A stretch of 28,600 nt of DNA from Deinococcus phoenicis. Its GTDB lineage: Bacteria > Deinococcota > Deinococci > Deinococcales > Deinococcaceae. Every line of letters starts with the position of its first letter. The first letter of the stretch is position 1. The notes under the pieces were generated by a model that was not told the origin of the DNA, ran no database searches, and saw only the letters and a program-made list of their open reading frames with translations. Location: the NCBI RefSeq assembly GCF_000599865.1, contig NZ_JHAC01000024.1, positions 1 to 28,600 on the forward strand, written 5' to 3'. A program made the position numbers and the translations under genes. Shown here piece by piece: positions 1 to 19,749 of the stretch.

Positions 1-1400
<1,400 letters not shown>

Positions 1401-1403
1401 GAC

Positions 1404-1444
1404 GGGTTCCGGGAGATGGAATTGGACGGAACCCTTATTTTCCC
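1404..1444 (+). terminator. Rho-independent terminator of hrpB
   Basis: A perfect 7-bp stem (GGGTTCC at 1404-1410 with GGAACCC at 1428-1434) lies 3 bases after the hrpB stop. It is followed by a T-rich tract (TTATTTT). The loop is 17 bases, longer than usual. Confidence 0.6.
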
Positions 1445-1461
1445 CTTTTCGCGTCCGCTCG

Positions 1462-1490
1462 GATTGAATCACTCCGTCAACGATTCAATC
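1462..1490. repeat. AT-rich inverted repeat between hrpB and the ddrA locus
   Basis: There are perfect 9-base arms, GATTGAATC (1462-1470) and GATTCAATC (1482-1490), separated by 11 bases. No T-run adjoins it on either strand, so it is not a standard terminator. It could be an operator or a backup hairpin; its function is unknown. Confidence 0.55.
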
Positions 1491-1500
1491 TGAGTTCGTA

Positions 1501-1540
1501 TAAAAGACGTATGGCCCGGAGGGGATGTCCGCTCCGGGCC
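1501..1540 (-). terminator. Terminator of the ddrA transcript
   Basis: On the minus strand a perfect 9-bp GC-rich stem (GGCCCGGAG 1513-1521 with CTCCGGGCC 1532-1540, 10-base loop) is followed closely by CTTTTAT. It lies 14 bases beyond the stop of the small peptide gene, so ddrA and the peptide probably share one transcript ending here. Confidence 0.7.
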
Positions 1541-1554
1541 ACAGCTCTGAAGGT

Positions 1555-1643
1555 TCACATCAGTTTTGCCAGCGCCCCGCCGACCAGGGTCAGCGTCAGG
1601 ATGCCGAGCATCACGGCGGCGAGTTGCCGGGGGGTGGCGGGCA

Positions 1644-1644
<1 letters not shown>
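1555..1644 (-). CDS. 29-residue single-pass membrane peptide translationally coupled to ddrA
   Basis: A 30-codon frame starts at an ATG that overlaps the ddrA stop by one base (TGATG), the usual layout for termination-reinitiation coupling. The peptide begins MPATPRQ and then has a hydrophobic run of about 19 residues (LAAVMLGILTLTLVGGALA) ending AKLM, which fits one short transmembrane helix. Codon third positions are mostly G or C, like neighbouring real genes. A terminator hairpin follows directly. It lies inside the transcript controlled by the damage-response motif upstream of ddrA, so by inference it is damage-induced. I do not recognise it as a named family. Its size and topology resemble damage-induced membrane peptides elsewhere (TisB in E. 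coli, SidA in Caulobacter), but this is analogy only. The risk is that so short a frame is open by chance. Confidence 0.55.
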
Positions 1645-2252
<608 letters not shown>

Positions 2253-2258
2253 GGATTT

Positions 2259-2287
2259 AGTTTATAACAGAACGAGATTACGGTCAA
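2259..2287 (-). promoter_or_regulatory. Leaderless promoter of ddrA
   Basis: On the minus strand, -35 TTGACC (2287-2282), a 17-base spacer and -10 TAAACT (2264-2259) are followed after six bases by the ddrA ATG. Transcription should start at or within a base or two of the start codon. The -35 lies inside the response motif. Confidence 0.75.
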
Positions 2288-2294
2288 GACAGAA
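2278..2294 (-). promoter_or_regulatory. Radiation/desiccation response motif (DdrO operator) of ddrA
   Basis: The minus-strand sequence TTCTGTCTTGACCGTAA is an imperfect 17-bp palindrome with half-sites TTCTGTC and GACCGTAA. It fits the RDRM class that precedes DdrO/PprI-controlled genes in Deinococcus. It contains the -35 hexamer TTGACC, so bound DdrO would block RNA polymerase directly. Confidence 0.85.
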
Positions 2295-2352
2295 TAACGG
2301 GTCGTGAGGCTGCTCATCCTTTGAAGCGGCCCGGTTGCCCTCTCGCGCCGCA

Positions 2353-2384
2353 AACAGCAGAACGGGGCACCCGTCGGATGCCCC
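2353..2384 (-). terminator. Probable terminator of the subtilase gene
   Basis: The stem is GGGGCA (2364-2369) with TGCCCC (2379-2384) and a 9-base loop. On the minus strand it is followed by a mixed T-rich tail (GTTCTGCTGTTT). It sits about 25 bases after the protease stop codon. Confidence 0.5.
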
Positions 2385-2408
2385 CTCCCGCTGTGCGCTG
2401 CCGTCTGG

Positions 2409-3974
<1,566 letters not shown>

Positions 3975-4201
3975 CCTAAACCTCCGTGGGGTTGGACAGG
4001 CGGGAACAACTGGGTTTTTCCGACAGGTGGAGGTGTATCACGAGCCGGAAAAGTGCCTTCATCAAAACATCTAGACAGGTAGGGATACGGACAGGATTGC
4101 CTGACATGTGCGCTCATTGCACTGCTTAGGTATTTCATTTGTAAACAAGATGCTTGGCTTTCCTGCTCTTTATTGCTTCTCAAGCCCTGTGCGTAACGAC
4201 T

Positions 4202-4229
4202 TGTGACAAAGCTGTGATGTTTATGTGAT
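4202..4229 (+). promoter_or_regulatory. Three TGTGA direct repeats at helical spacing
   Basis: TGTGA occurs at 4202-4206, 4213-4217 and 4225-4229, that is, 11 and 12 bases apart, on one face of the helix. They sit in an AT-richer part of the 3975-4372 gap between the divergent protease and hisB genes. This could be a regulator-binding array. It does not match the TGTGA-N6-TCACA CRP consensus, and the function is unknown. Confidence 0.35.
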
Positions 4230-4244
4230 CTGGATGTTTTTTCA

Positions 4245-4292
4245 CACTCCCGCCGGCTTCTGGAACGTGAGGCCGAGAAGCGGGCGGGAGTG
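4245..4292. repeat. Long GC-rich hairpin in the protease-hisB intergenic gap
   Basis: CACTCCCGCC (4245-4254) pairs with GGCGGGAGTG (4283-4292), and the inner arms CTTCT (4257-4261) and AGAAG (4276-4280) continue the stem around a 14-base loop. The T-run (4236-4242) is on the wrong side for a plus-strand terminator and gives As on the minus strand. It lies upstream of the inferred hisB transcription start, so it is not part of that leader. The rest of the 3975-4372 gap shows no gene. Confidence 0.5.
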
Positions 4293-4372
4293 ATCCGGCA
4301 GTGCGGCTGGACGCCCGGAAGGCGGGAGACAGACGCCCTAGGGTGACGCCGGTGCAAGCCCGCGTCACGCCT

Positions 4373-4378
4373 TAGCAT
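4373..4378 (+). promoter_or_regulatory. -10 box of a leaderless hisB promoter
   Basis: TAGCAT ends seven bases before the ATG at 4386. No good -35 hexamer and no Shine-Dalgarno sequence are present. The spacing decides for the start at 4386 over the ATG at 4377, which lies inside the -10 box. Confidence 0.55.
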
Positions 4379-4385
4379 GGGGCCT

Positions 4386-5623
<1,238 letters not shown>

Positions 5624-5649
5624 GGCGCTGGAGTGAGAGGCGGACCGGC

Positions 5650-5697
5650 CCTGATCTGAGCGGCCGGATTCAGGCGGCCAGGACCTCCCGTTTTTCT
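5650..5697 (+). terminator. Possible terminator after hisBH
   Basis: A hairpin (CCTGATC 5650-5656 against GA-TTCAGG 5667-5674 with one bulged T) is followed 17 bases later by TTTTTCTT. The distance from stem to T-run makes this a weak call. Confidence 0.3.
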
Positions 5698-5751
5698 TCA
5701 TGTGACGCCCCCGGTGTGGACGCCTGACCCTCCGCGCTGGCCCTCACCCGG

Positions 5752-5757
5752 TACACT
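5752..5757 (+). promoter_or_regulatory. -10 box of a leaderless glgB promoter
   Basis: TACACT ends seven bases before the ATG at 5765, the same spacing as at the other leaderless genes here. The -35 is weak. Confidence 0.55.
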
Positions 5758-5764
5758 CGCCCCC

Positions 5765-7686
<1,922 letters not shown>

Positions 7687-7690
<4 letters not shown>

Positions 7691-7953
7691 CTGGCCCCGC
7701 CCGCCGCCCCGACCCCCTGACCGCCGTCAGCCTGGTGCTGCTGGCGCTGATCGCGGTGCTGCTGCTGGTGCCGCTGCTGGGCGGGCCACTGCCCAGCCCG
7801 TACCTGATCGTTCTGCTGCTGGTCGCGCGGCTCGCCTTGCAATTCCTGCGCGCCCGCCGCGACCCGGGCCTCAAGCGCCCCGCCGCCTGGGCCTTCGACC
7901 TGATCCTGATCGGCCTGCTGCTGTGGACGGCGGCGAACCGGCCAGCGGGCTGA
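7687..7953 (+). CDS. Small integral membrane protein coupled to glgB
   Basis: This 88-residue protein has about three hydrophobic segments: residues 12-33 (VSLVLLALIAVLLLVPLL), 38-54 (YLIVLLLVARLALQFL) and 67-83 (WAFDLILIGLLLWTAA). Basic residues lie between the second and third. The GTG start overlaps the glgB stop (GTGA), so translation is probably coupled. I do not recognise the family and assign no function. About 135 bases of gene-free sequence follow before the trp promoter. Confidence 0.75.
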
Positions 7954-8088
7954 GGCTGGAGGCTCCTGGCGCGCTGCGTTCAGCTCCCGGTTCTGGAGAA
8001 CGTGAGAGCGGGTGGGACCTGACCTTCCCCGCGTGCAAGGGAGCCGGACAGGTCGGAACGCTGAATGCTGACCGCCCGTGTCAACGAC

Positions 8089-8118
8089 TTGGCAGCCTTG
8101 CCCGTCCCGCGCTATCCT
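8089..8118 (+). promoter_or_regulatory. Promoter of the trp operon
   Basis: The elements are -35 TTGGCA (8089-8094), an 18-base spacer and -10 TATCCT (8113-8118). The leader-peptide ATG follows after six bases. It is the best two-box promoter in the window. Confidence 0.8.
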
Positions 8119-8124
8119 CGCCGC

Positions 8125-8175
8125 ATGACCGTGAACGGCGCGATGATGTGGTGGCCCAGCCTCGCCTGGGTCTGA
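8125..8175 (+). CDS. trpL: trp operon leader peptide
   Basis: The 16-residue peptide MTVNGAMMWWPSLAWV contains tandem Trp codons at 8149-8154 and a third Trp codon at 8167. It begins six bases after the -10 box without a ribosome-binding site, so it is probably translated from a leaderless mRNA. It ends inside segment 2 of an attenuator and lies upstream of trpE. Trp makes up three of 16 residues, far above chance. Its job by inference is to sense charged tRNA-Trp through ribosome stalling. Confidence 0.88.
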   Translation: MTVNGAMMWWPSLAWV

Positions 8176-8240
8176 CGCGCCATTTTTTCTGTTGACCGGA
8201 CGCGCCCAGGTGGAACTCCCACCGGGCGCGTTCTTCTGTT
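8153..8240 (+). promoter_or_regulatory. Tryptophan transcription attenuator
   Basis: Three competing pairings can be drawn. Pause hairpin 1:2 pairs GGCCCAG (8153-8159) with CTGGGTC (8166-8172). Antiterminator 2:3 pairs CCTGGG (8165-8170) with CCCAGG (8205-8210), extended by CGCG (8176-8179) with CGCG (8201-8204). Terminator 3:4 pairs CGCGCCC (8201-8207) and GGTGG (8209-8213) with CCACC (8219-8223) and GGGCGCG (8224-8230), followed by TTCTTCTGTT. A ribosome stalled at the tandem Trp codons would mask segment 1 and favour 2:3. A ribosome reaching the stop at 8173 would cover segment 2 and allow the terminator. Confidence 0.85.
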
Positions 8241-8267
8241 GCCCTTCCTTTGCCCGACAGGAGCCGC

Positions 8268-9700
<1,433 letters not shown>

Positions 9701-9701
<1 letters not shown>

Positions 9702-10161
9702 TGCTCATCCTTCCCGCTGTCCCGGACGACCTGCCTGCCCTCCTCGACCTGCAACGCCGCGCCTACGCGTCCGAGGCGGCCCTGTACCCGGAAGTCACGC
9801 TCTTGCCCATGACGCAGACCCTCGCGGAATTGCAGGAGGACGCTGCCGGGCAGACCCTGCTGAAAGGCGTGCTGGACGGGCACCTCACCGCTTCTGTGCG
9901 CGGCTGTGTGGACGGCTCTGGCGTGGGGCAGATCGGGCGGCTGATGGTGGACCCGGCAGAACAGGGCCGGGGGTACGGCACCTGCCTGCTGCGCGCCATC
10001 GAGGCTGCCCTGCCTGCGCAGACCCTGGAACTGTTCACGGGGAAACGCAGCGCCACCAATCTGCGGCTGTATGAACGCCTCGGCTATCTCCGCGACCGGG
10101 TGGAGTCGCGTGACGGCGTGACCCTGATCTATCTGCGAAAAGAGAAAGCGACGGTGACGGT

Positions 10162-10165
<4 letters not shown>
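9701..10165 (+). CDS. GNAT-family N-acetyltransferase inside the trp operon
   Basis: This 154-residue protein has the GNAT acetyl-CoA motif A (VDPAEQGRGYGTCLLRAIE) and the motif B region (SATNLRLYERLGYLR). Its substrate is unknown. It is embedded between trpE and trpG with overlaps at both ends: its ATG shares one base with the trpE stop (TGATG), and its stop sits within the ATGA of trpG. It is therefore cotranscribed under the trp attenuator. A GTG at 9698 is an alternative start. Whether it serves tryptophan metabolism or is a passenger cannot be told from sequence. Confidence 0.85.
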
Positions 10166-10778
<613 letters not shown>

Positions 10779-10782
<4 letters not shown>

Positions 10783-11822
10783 CCTCCAGCCAGATGAATC
10801 CCGGTCAGATGGTGCACGGCCGCCTGATGAACGGCGAAACCCTGACCCAGCCTGAGGCGGCGGCCTTCATGCGCGAGGTGATGGAGGGGGGGATGAGCAG
10901 TGTGCGGCTCGCGGCGGCGCTGGCGGCCCTGCGCGTGCGCGGCGAGACGCCCGAGGAGATTGCGGGGTTCGCGCAGGCGATGCGGGAAAACGCCGTGCAG
11001 GTGCATGTGGAACCCCGCGACGTGCTGCTGGACGTGGTGGGCACCGGCGGCGACGGCGCGCACACCTTCAACATCAGCACCACGACGGCCTTCGTGGTCG
11101 CCGCCGCCGGGGTGCCGGTCGCCAAGCACGGCAACCGCGCCGCCAGCAGCCGCGCCGGAAGTGCAGACGTCCTTGAAGCCCTGGGCGTGAATCTGGACGC
11201 CTCCCCGCAGGCCGTGGCGGACGGCGTGAACCGGCTCGGGATAGGGTTCATGTTCGCGCGCAACTACCACCCGGCCCTGCGGCATGCCGCCAGCGTGCGC
11301 GCCGACCTGGCCGCCCGCACGGTGTTCAACATCCTGGGGCCGCTCAGCAACCCCGCCGGGGCGACGCATCTGGTGGTGGGCGTCTTCAAGCCGGACCTGA
11401 CGCGCACGCTGGCGGAGGTGCTGCGCCTGCTGGGGGCCAGGGGCGCGACCGTCGTGTATGGAAGCGGGCTGGACGAGTTCACCGTCTGCGGCGAGAACAC
11501 GGTCACCGGGCTGCGGGACGGCGAGGTGATCGACCGCCGCCTGCACCCGGAGGACGTGGGCGTGAGCCTCCACCCCAAAGAGGCCATCGTGGGCGGCACC
11601 CCCGCCGAGAACGCCGAGATCACCCGCACGCTGCTGACGGGGGGCGGCACCCCCGCCCAGCGCGACATCGTGGCCCTGAACGCCGGGGCGGCCCTCCGCA
11701 CGGCAGAGCGCGTGGGCAGCATCCGCGAGGGCGTGGCCCGGGCACGCGAGGTGATGGCGAGCGGGGCCGGGTGGGACTTGCTGGAGCGGTACGCGGCGCA
11801 CACCCGGCGCACAGCAGGCTGA
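10779..11822 (+). CDS. trpD: Anthranilate phosphoribosyltransferase
   Basis: This 347-residue enzyme joins anthranilate to PRPP in the second step of tryptophan synthesis. It shows the PRPP-binding glycine-rich loop (VVGTGGDGAHTFNIST), KHGNRAASSRAGSADVLEALG, and FMFARNYHPALRHAASVRADLAARTVFNILGPLSNPAG, all family signatures. The ATG at 10779 overlaps the trpG stop and has a strong AAGGAGG site seven bases upstream. The frame is open well upstream of this, but that part lies over trpG in another frame. It is the last gene of the trp operon. Confidence 0.96.
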
Positions 11823-11841
11823 AAACGCCTGCCTTCAGGCC
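11822..11841 (-). terminator. Weak terminator of the AsnC-type regulator gene
   Basis: On the minus strand GCCTG-AAGG-CAGGC is followed by GTTTTC. The stem is only 5 bp and ends against the trpD stop. The two convergent genes leave just 38 bases between them. Confidence 0.4.
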
Positions 11842-11860
11842 GTCCTCGCCCCTGCTGCCC

Positions 11861-12322
<462 letters not shown>

Positions 12323-12328
12323 GAACCC

Positions 12329-12334
12329 ATCTTA
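12329..12334 (-). promoter_or_regulatory. -10 box of a leaderless promoter for the AsnC-type regulator
   Basis: TAAGAT on the minus strand ends six bases before the ATG. No convincing -35 was found. Confidence 0.5.
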
Positions 12335-12409
12335 ACGTTTGCAAGGTGTGGGGTGGCGTTTGCCAGCTTCGTGTGTGGGGAGAGGTGGCGGAGCCGCGTG
12401 CTGCGCGCC

Positions 12410-12438
12410 TTCCAAACGGGCTTCGGGGTCGCCAGAAT
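12410..12438 (+). promoter_or_regulatory. Candidate promoter of the lysine aminomutase operon
   Basis: TTCCAA (12410-12415), a 17-base spacer and CAGAAT (12433-12438) would give a 5' leader of about 35 bases carrying the GGAGG ribosome site. Both boxes are imperfect. Confidence 0.35.
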
Positions 12439-12480
12439 AAAGGAGACAGCACTCACGTTTTTTCTCCCCAGGAGGCCTCC

Positions 12481-13932
<1,452 letters not shown>

Positions 13933-13934
13933 TA

Positions 13935-14195
13935 GTGAAGAAGGAGGTAACGAGAGCCTTCTTCCAAGCTGTTGGCTTTGCATTGGGCCTCGTCGCCGGT
14001 ATAGTCGCGGCTTTTAGTGGCTCCTTTATAGAGGGACTTGTAAAGAGCGGTGGTGTAATAGGCTGGATAGGTGGATTAGCTTGGTTTTGCGACCCAAAAG
14101 CCAACAGCGACTTTGTTCATCCTCCTGCAAGGATCGGTGTCGCAATTGGTTTGCTGCTTAGCTTAGTTGTCGGCTTGTTATATAGGCTCTTTTGA
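13935..14195 (+). CDS. AT-rich orphan small membrane protein in the kamA locus
   Basis: This 86-residue frame starts at GTG two bases after the kamA stop, with GGAG seven bases upstream. It has a hydrophobic glycine-rich segment (residues about 11-28, VGFALGLVAGIVAAFSGS), a second (about 39-51, GGVIGWIGGLAWF) and a third near the C-terminus (about 65-83, ARIGVAIGLLLSLVVGLLY). Base composition is strikingly different from its neighbours: codons such as ATA, TTA and AGA are frequent and G+C is only about half. That suggests recent acquisition. It is placed in operon order between kamA and the aminotransferase. The family was not recognised and no function is assigned. An undetected regulatory region is an alternative, but the membrane-like protein favours a gene. 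Confidence 0.65.
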   Translation: MKKEVTRAFFQAVGFALGLVAGIVAAFSGSFIEGLVKSGGVIGWIGGLAWFCDPKANSDFVHPPARIGVAIGLLLSLVVGLLYRLF

Positions 14196-14214
14196 GTACT
14201 TAGGAGATGACATT

Positions 14215-15594
<1,380 letters not shown>

Positions 15595-15607
15595 GCCGGC
15601 AGACAGC

Positions 15608-15650
15608 AAAAGCAGGGGCCGTTTCTGTCAAGAGAATGGCCCCTGCTTTT
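15608..15650. terminator. Bidirectional terminator between aminotransferase and peroxiredoxin genes
   Basis: A perfect 13-bp stem, AAAAGCAGGGGCC (15608-15620) and GGCCCCTGCTTTT (15638-15650), encloses a 17-base loop. As at one foot and Ts at the other let it work for both convergent transcripts. Nearer the peroxiredoxin stop, CCAGAC-CCCG-GTCTGG (15729-15744) is a second, T-less hairpin. Confidence 0.85.
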
Positions 15651-15770
15651 GGCTTCCTCCACCTCGCGCGAACCGGTCGGGGATGACGCGGCCTGAACCT
15701 GAGGCCCTGTGCTCACTCTCCCACGCGACCAGACCCCGGTCTGGACACCAGGGGCCGCTGAAGCGGGTGC

Positions 15771-16238
15771 CTACGCCCGGGCCGTCTCGGCTTGGAGCTG
15801 CGCCAGCACGTCTGCGGCGTGGTGGCCAGGATGGACGGTGCGCCAGTGGTGCGCCAGCTTTCCGTCCGGGTCGATCAGGAAGGTCTGCCGGGCCGCCATC
15901 CCGAGCAGGCCGCCCAGCCCCCCGATCACGCCGTAAGTGCGGCTGAGGGTGCGTTCCCCGTCGGGGAGCAGCGGGAAACTGAGGCCGCAGGTGTCGCGGA
16001 AGTTCGCCTGACGCGCCTCGGTGTCGGTGCTGACGCCGATCACGGCCGCGCCCAGCCGCTCGAACTCGGGGAGGGCGGCCTCGAAGCGCCGGGCCTCGAT
16101 CGAGCAGCCGGGCGTGTTCGCACGCGGATAGAAGTACAGCACCACCCAGCGTCCCCGCAGGTCCGCGAGGCGCACCCGGCGGCCATCGTCGCTGCGGGCA
16201 TCGAATTCGGGGGCGGGCTGACCGACACGCAGACTCAT
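15771..16238 (-). CDS. bcp: Peroxiredoxin Q / bacterioferritin comigratory protein
   Basis: This 155-residue thiol peroxidase reduces peroxides. The peroxidatic site is Cys45 in PRANTPGCSIEA. The position five residues on, where many PrxQ proteins carry the resolving cysteine, is Arg50. The only other cysteine is Cys84 in FRDTCGLSFPLL, which suits the subgroup that resolves with a cysteine in helix alpha-3. The frame is open 90 bases further upstream, but the ATG at 16238 fits both the family start (MSLRVGQPAPEF) and a -10 box seven bases before it. The gene is divergent from tilS-tadA. Confidence 0.93.
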   Translation of the reverse strand: MSLRVGQPAPEFDARSDDGRRVRLADLRGRWVVLYFYPRANTPGCSIEARRFEAALPEFERLGAAVIGVSTDTEARQANFRDTCGLSFPLLPDGERTLSRTYGVIGGLGGLLGMAARQTFLIDPDGKLAHHWRTVHPGHHAADVLAQLQAETARA

Positions 16239-16245
16239 GGGGCCA

Positions 16246-16251
16246 ATTGTA
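16246..16251 (-). promoter_or_regulatory. -10 box of a leaderless bcp promoter
   Basis: TACAAT on the minus strand ends seven bases before the bcp ATG. No Shine-Dalgarno sequence is present. Confidence 0.6.
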
Positions 16252-16261
16252 GGGGCCGGGC

Positions 16262-16294
16262 GGCGTGTGGCCTGTGGCCCGCAGCTTGTCGAGG
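16262..16294 (-). repeat. Dispersed intergenic repeat, copy A (upstream of bcp)
   Basis: Read on the minus strand, this 33-base element matches 28 of 33 bases of copy B at 19750-19782. It starts CCTCGACAAGC and runs into 7-base units of the form GGGCCAC. Both copies have the same orientation relative to the gene they precede. An additional perfect 10-base inverted repeat (GTGTGGCCTG 16265-16274, CAGGCCACAC 16321-16330) links it to the tilS side. Confidence 0.7.
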
Positions 16295-16352
16295 CCAGAG
16301 CCTGACGCTTTTGCTGCCGGCAGGCCACACCTGGGCAGGCTGCCGGCTTCTC

Positions 16353-16358
16353 TACAAT
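16353..16358 (+). promoter_or_regulatory. -10 box of a leaderless tilS-tadA promoter
   Basis: TACAAT ends six bases before the GTG at 16365. It decides for GTG as the start and against the open frame upstream. Confidence 0.6.
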
Positions 16359-16364
16359 GCGCCC

Positions 16365-18047
<1,683 letters not shown>

Positions 18048-18069
18048 GGGCGCGGGAGACGCTTGAGGC

Positions 18070-18468
18070 TTACTCCTGCGCGCCCCGCTTCGCGACGGGC
18101 CGTCCGGCCTCGGCCCAGGCTTTCATGCCGCCGTCCAGATGGGCGACCTTCGTGTAGCCCATCTGCCGCAGGGTATCGGCGGCCAGCGCGGAACGGCCCC
18201 CGGAGGCGCAGTGCAGGATGATCCGGCGGCCAGGATCGAACTCCGGGCGGTGGTACGGGCTTGCCGGGTCGGCCCAGAACTCCAGCATTCCGCGCGGCGC
18301 ACTCACCGCGCCGGGAATGACCCCGTTCTGCTCCTGTTCGCCGGGTTCACGCAGGTCGATCAGTACGGCGGCGCCCCCGTCCAGCTCGGCGGCGACCTGA
18401 TCGGCCGAAAGGTTTTCGACGCGCTGCCTGGCCTCCTGCACCATCTGGGACGCGGTTTTTGGCGACAT
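18070..18468 (-). CDS. Rhodanese-like sulfurtransferase
   Basis: This 132-residue single-domain rhodanese has VLIDLREPGE, GVIPGAVSAPRG and the active-site loop Cys87-ASGGRSA, ending LDGGMKAWAEAGRPV. The catalytic cysteine is present, so persulfide transfer is plausible; acceptor and donor are unknown. The frame is open further upstream, but the ATG at 18468 starts the conserved protein and has a purine-rich AAGGGGGG ribosome site. It is transcribed away from proB. A TATGCT at 18540-18535 (minus strand) could be its -10, giving a leader of about 60 bases. Confidence 0.9.
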   Translation of the reverse strand: MSPKTASQMVQEARQRVENLSADQVAAELDGGAAVLIDLREPGEQEQNGVIPGAVSAPRGMLEFWADPASPYHRPEFDPGRRIILHCASGGRSALAADTLRQMGYTKVAHLDGGMKAWAEAGRPVAKRGAQE

Positions 18469-18612
18469 ACAGCCCCCCTTGCGCCAGTGTGGGAATGCGG
18501 CTCCCGAACCTGTGTTCAGTGAGAGGTCGAATCCAGCATACTCCCTCTGCCTGCGGCAGCTTCCCACCCCGCCCGGATAGGCGAGCCGCACCCCGCTTCC
18601 CCTTCCTCCCCC

Positions 18613-18618
18613 TATCCT
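18613..18618 (+). promoter_or_regulatory. -10 box of a leaderless proB promoter
   Basis: TATCCT, identical to the trp -10, ends seven bases before the proB ATG. No Shine-Dalgarno sequence or good -35 was seen. Confidence 0.55.
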
Positions 18619-18625
18619 GATCCCC

Positions 18626-19717
18626 ATGCGCGTCGTTCTGAAGCTCGGCACCAGCGTTCTCACGGCGGGCACGGACCGCCTGCACCGCCCCCGGCTGGTG
18701 GACCTGCTGCGCGGCATGGCGGCGGTCCGCAGCGCCGGGCACGAGGTCGTGCTGGTGACCAGCGGCGCGGTGCTGGCCGGGTGGGAGGCGCTGGGCTTTC
18801 CGCCACGGGACCGGACGCTGGCCGAAAAGCAGTTGCTGGCGGCGGTGGGGCAGGGCCGCCTGATGCACCTCTATGCGACCGTCGCGGACCTGTACGGCGT
18901 GCCCGTCGCGCAGGTCCTGCTGACCGCCGACGACTTCCGTGACCGTACCCGCTACCTCAATGCCCGCACCACGCTGGACGGCTGCCTCGCGCGCGGCGTG
19001 CTGCCGGTCATCAACGAGAACGACGCGGTGGCCGTGGAACAGATCAAGGTGGGCGACAACGACACCCTCTCCGCCTTTGTCGCCAATCTGACCGAGGCCG
19101 ACCTGCTGGTGATCCTGACCGACGCGCCCGGCCTCTACACCGCCGACCCACGCAGCGACCCCGGCGCGACCCTGATCCCAGTCGTGGAGCGTGTGACGCC
19201 CGGCATCTGGGCACTCGCGGGCGGGGCGGGCAGCCACCGCGGCACCGGCGGGATGCATACCAAGATTCAGGCCGCCGAGATCGCCACCCGCGCCGGAACG
19301 CCCGTCGTGATCGCCCCCGGCGACGCCGAGAATGCCCTGGTCCGCATCGTGGGCGGCGAGGCGCTGGGCACGCGCTTTCTGGCCCACGGCTCGCGGCTGG
19401 AGGCCCGCAAGCGCTGGATTCTGGCGGAGATCGCCACGGGCCGCGTCGTTCTGGACGAGGGCGCGGCGCGGGCGGTGCGTGAACGCGGCGGCAGCCTCCT
19501 GCCCGCCGGCATCACCGCCGTCCACGGTTCCTTCGGGCGCGGGCACACCGTCCGCCTGCTGGCGCCCGACGGCCAGGAGGTCGCGCGCGGCCTCACCCGC
19601 TACCGGGCCGCCGACCTGGCGCGCATCGCCGGCCGCCATTCCCGCGACATCGAGGGCGTGCTGGGCTTCACCTACGGGCCGGAGGCGGTCCACCGGGACG
19701 ATCTGGTGAGGTTGTAG
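18626..19717 (+). CDS. proB: Glutamate 5-kinase with C-terminal PUA domain
   Basis: This 363-residue enzyme phosphorylates glutamate in the first step of proline synthesis. The amino-acid-kinase domain is recognisable from VVLKLGTSVLT, LVTSGAVLAGWEALGF, LPVINENDAVAVEQIKVGDNDTLSAFVA and GTGGMHTKIQAAEIA. The last hundred or so residues form the PUA domain (ILAEIATGRVVLDEGAARAVRERGGSLLPAGI). The domain order and length are those of the E. coli type. Start and -10 spacing indicate a leaderless mRNA. It is followed 81 bases later by proA, which has its own -10 box, so the two may be separately transcribed. Confidence 0.96.
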   Translation: MRVVLKLGTSVLTAGTDRLHRPRLVDLLRGMAAVRSAGHEVVLVTSGAVLAGWEALGFPPRDRTLAEKQLLAAVGQGRLMHLYATVADLYGVPVAQVLLTADDFRDRTRYLNARTTLDGCLARGVLPVINENDAVAVEQIKVGDNDTLSAFVANLTEADLLVILTDAPGLYTADPRSDPGATLIPVVERVTPGIWALAGGAGSHRGTGGMHTKIQAAEIATRAGTPVVIAPGDAENALVRIVGGEALGTRFLAHGSRLEARKRWILAEIATGRVVLDEGAARAVRERGGSLLPAGITAVHGSFGRGHTVRLLAPDGQEVARGLTRYRAADLARIAGRHSRDIEGVLGFTYGPEAVHRDDLVRL

Positions 19718-19749
19718 GTGCCGGCTGCGGGCTGTGGGAAGAGAGCTTT

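Noticed and set aside
4377..4385. Upstream ATG as hisB start
   Set aside because: It lies within the -10 box whose spacing fits the next in-frame ATG, and it has no ribosome site.
15623..15639. TTCTGTC half-site like the ddrA operator
   Set aside because: It is the loop of a terminator between convergent genes, the right half does not match, and no promoter is near.
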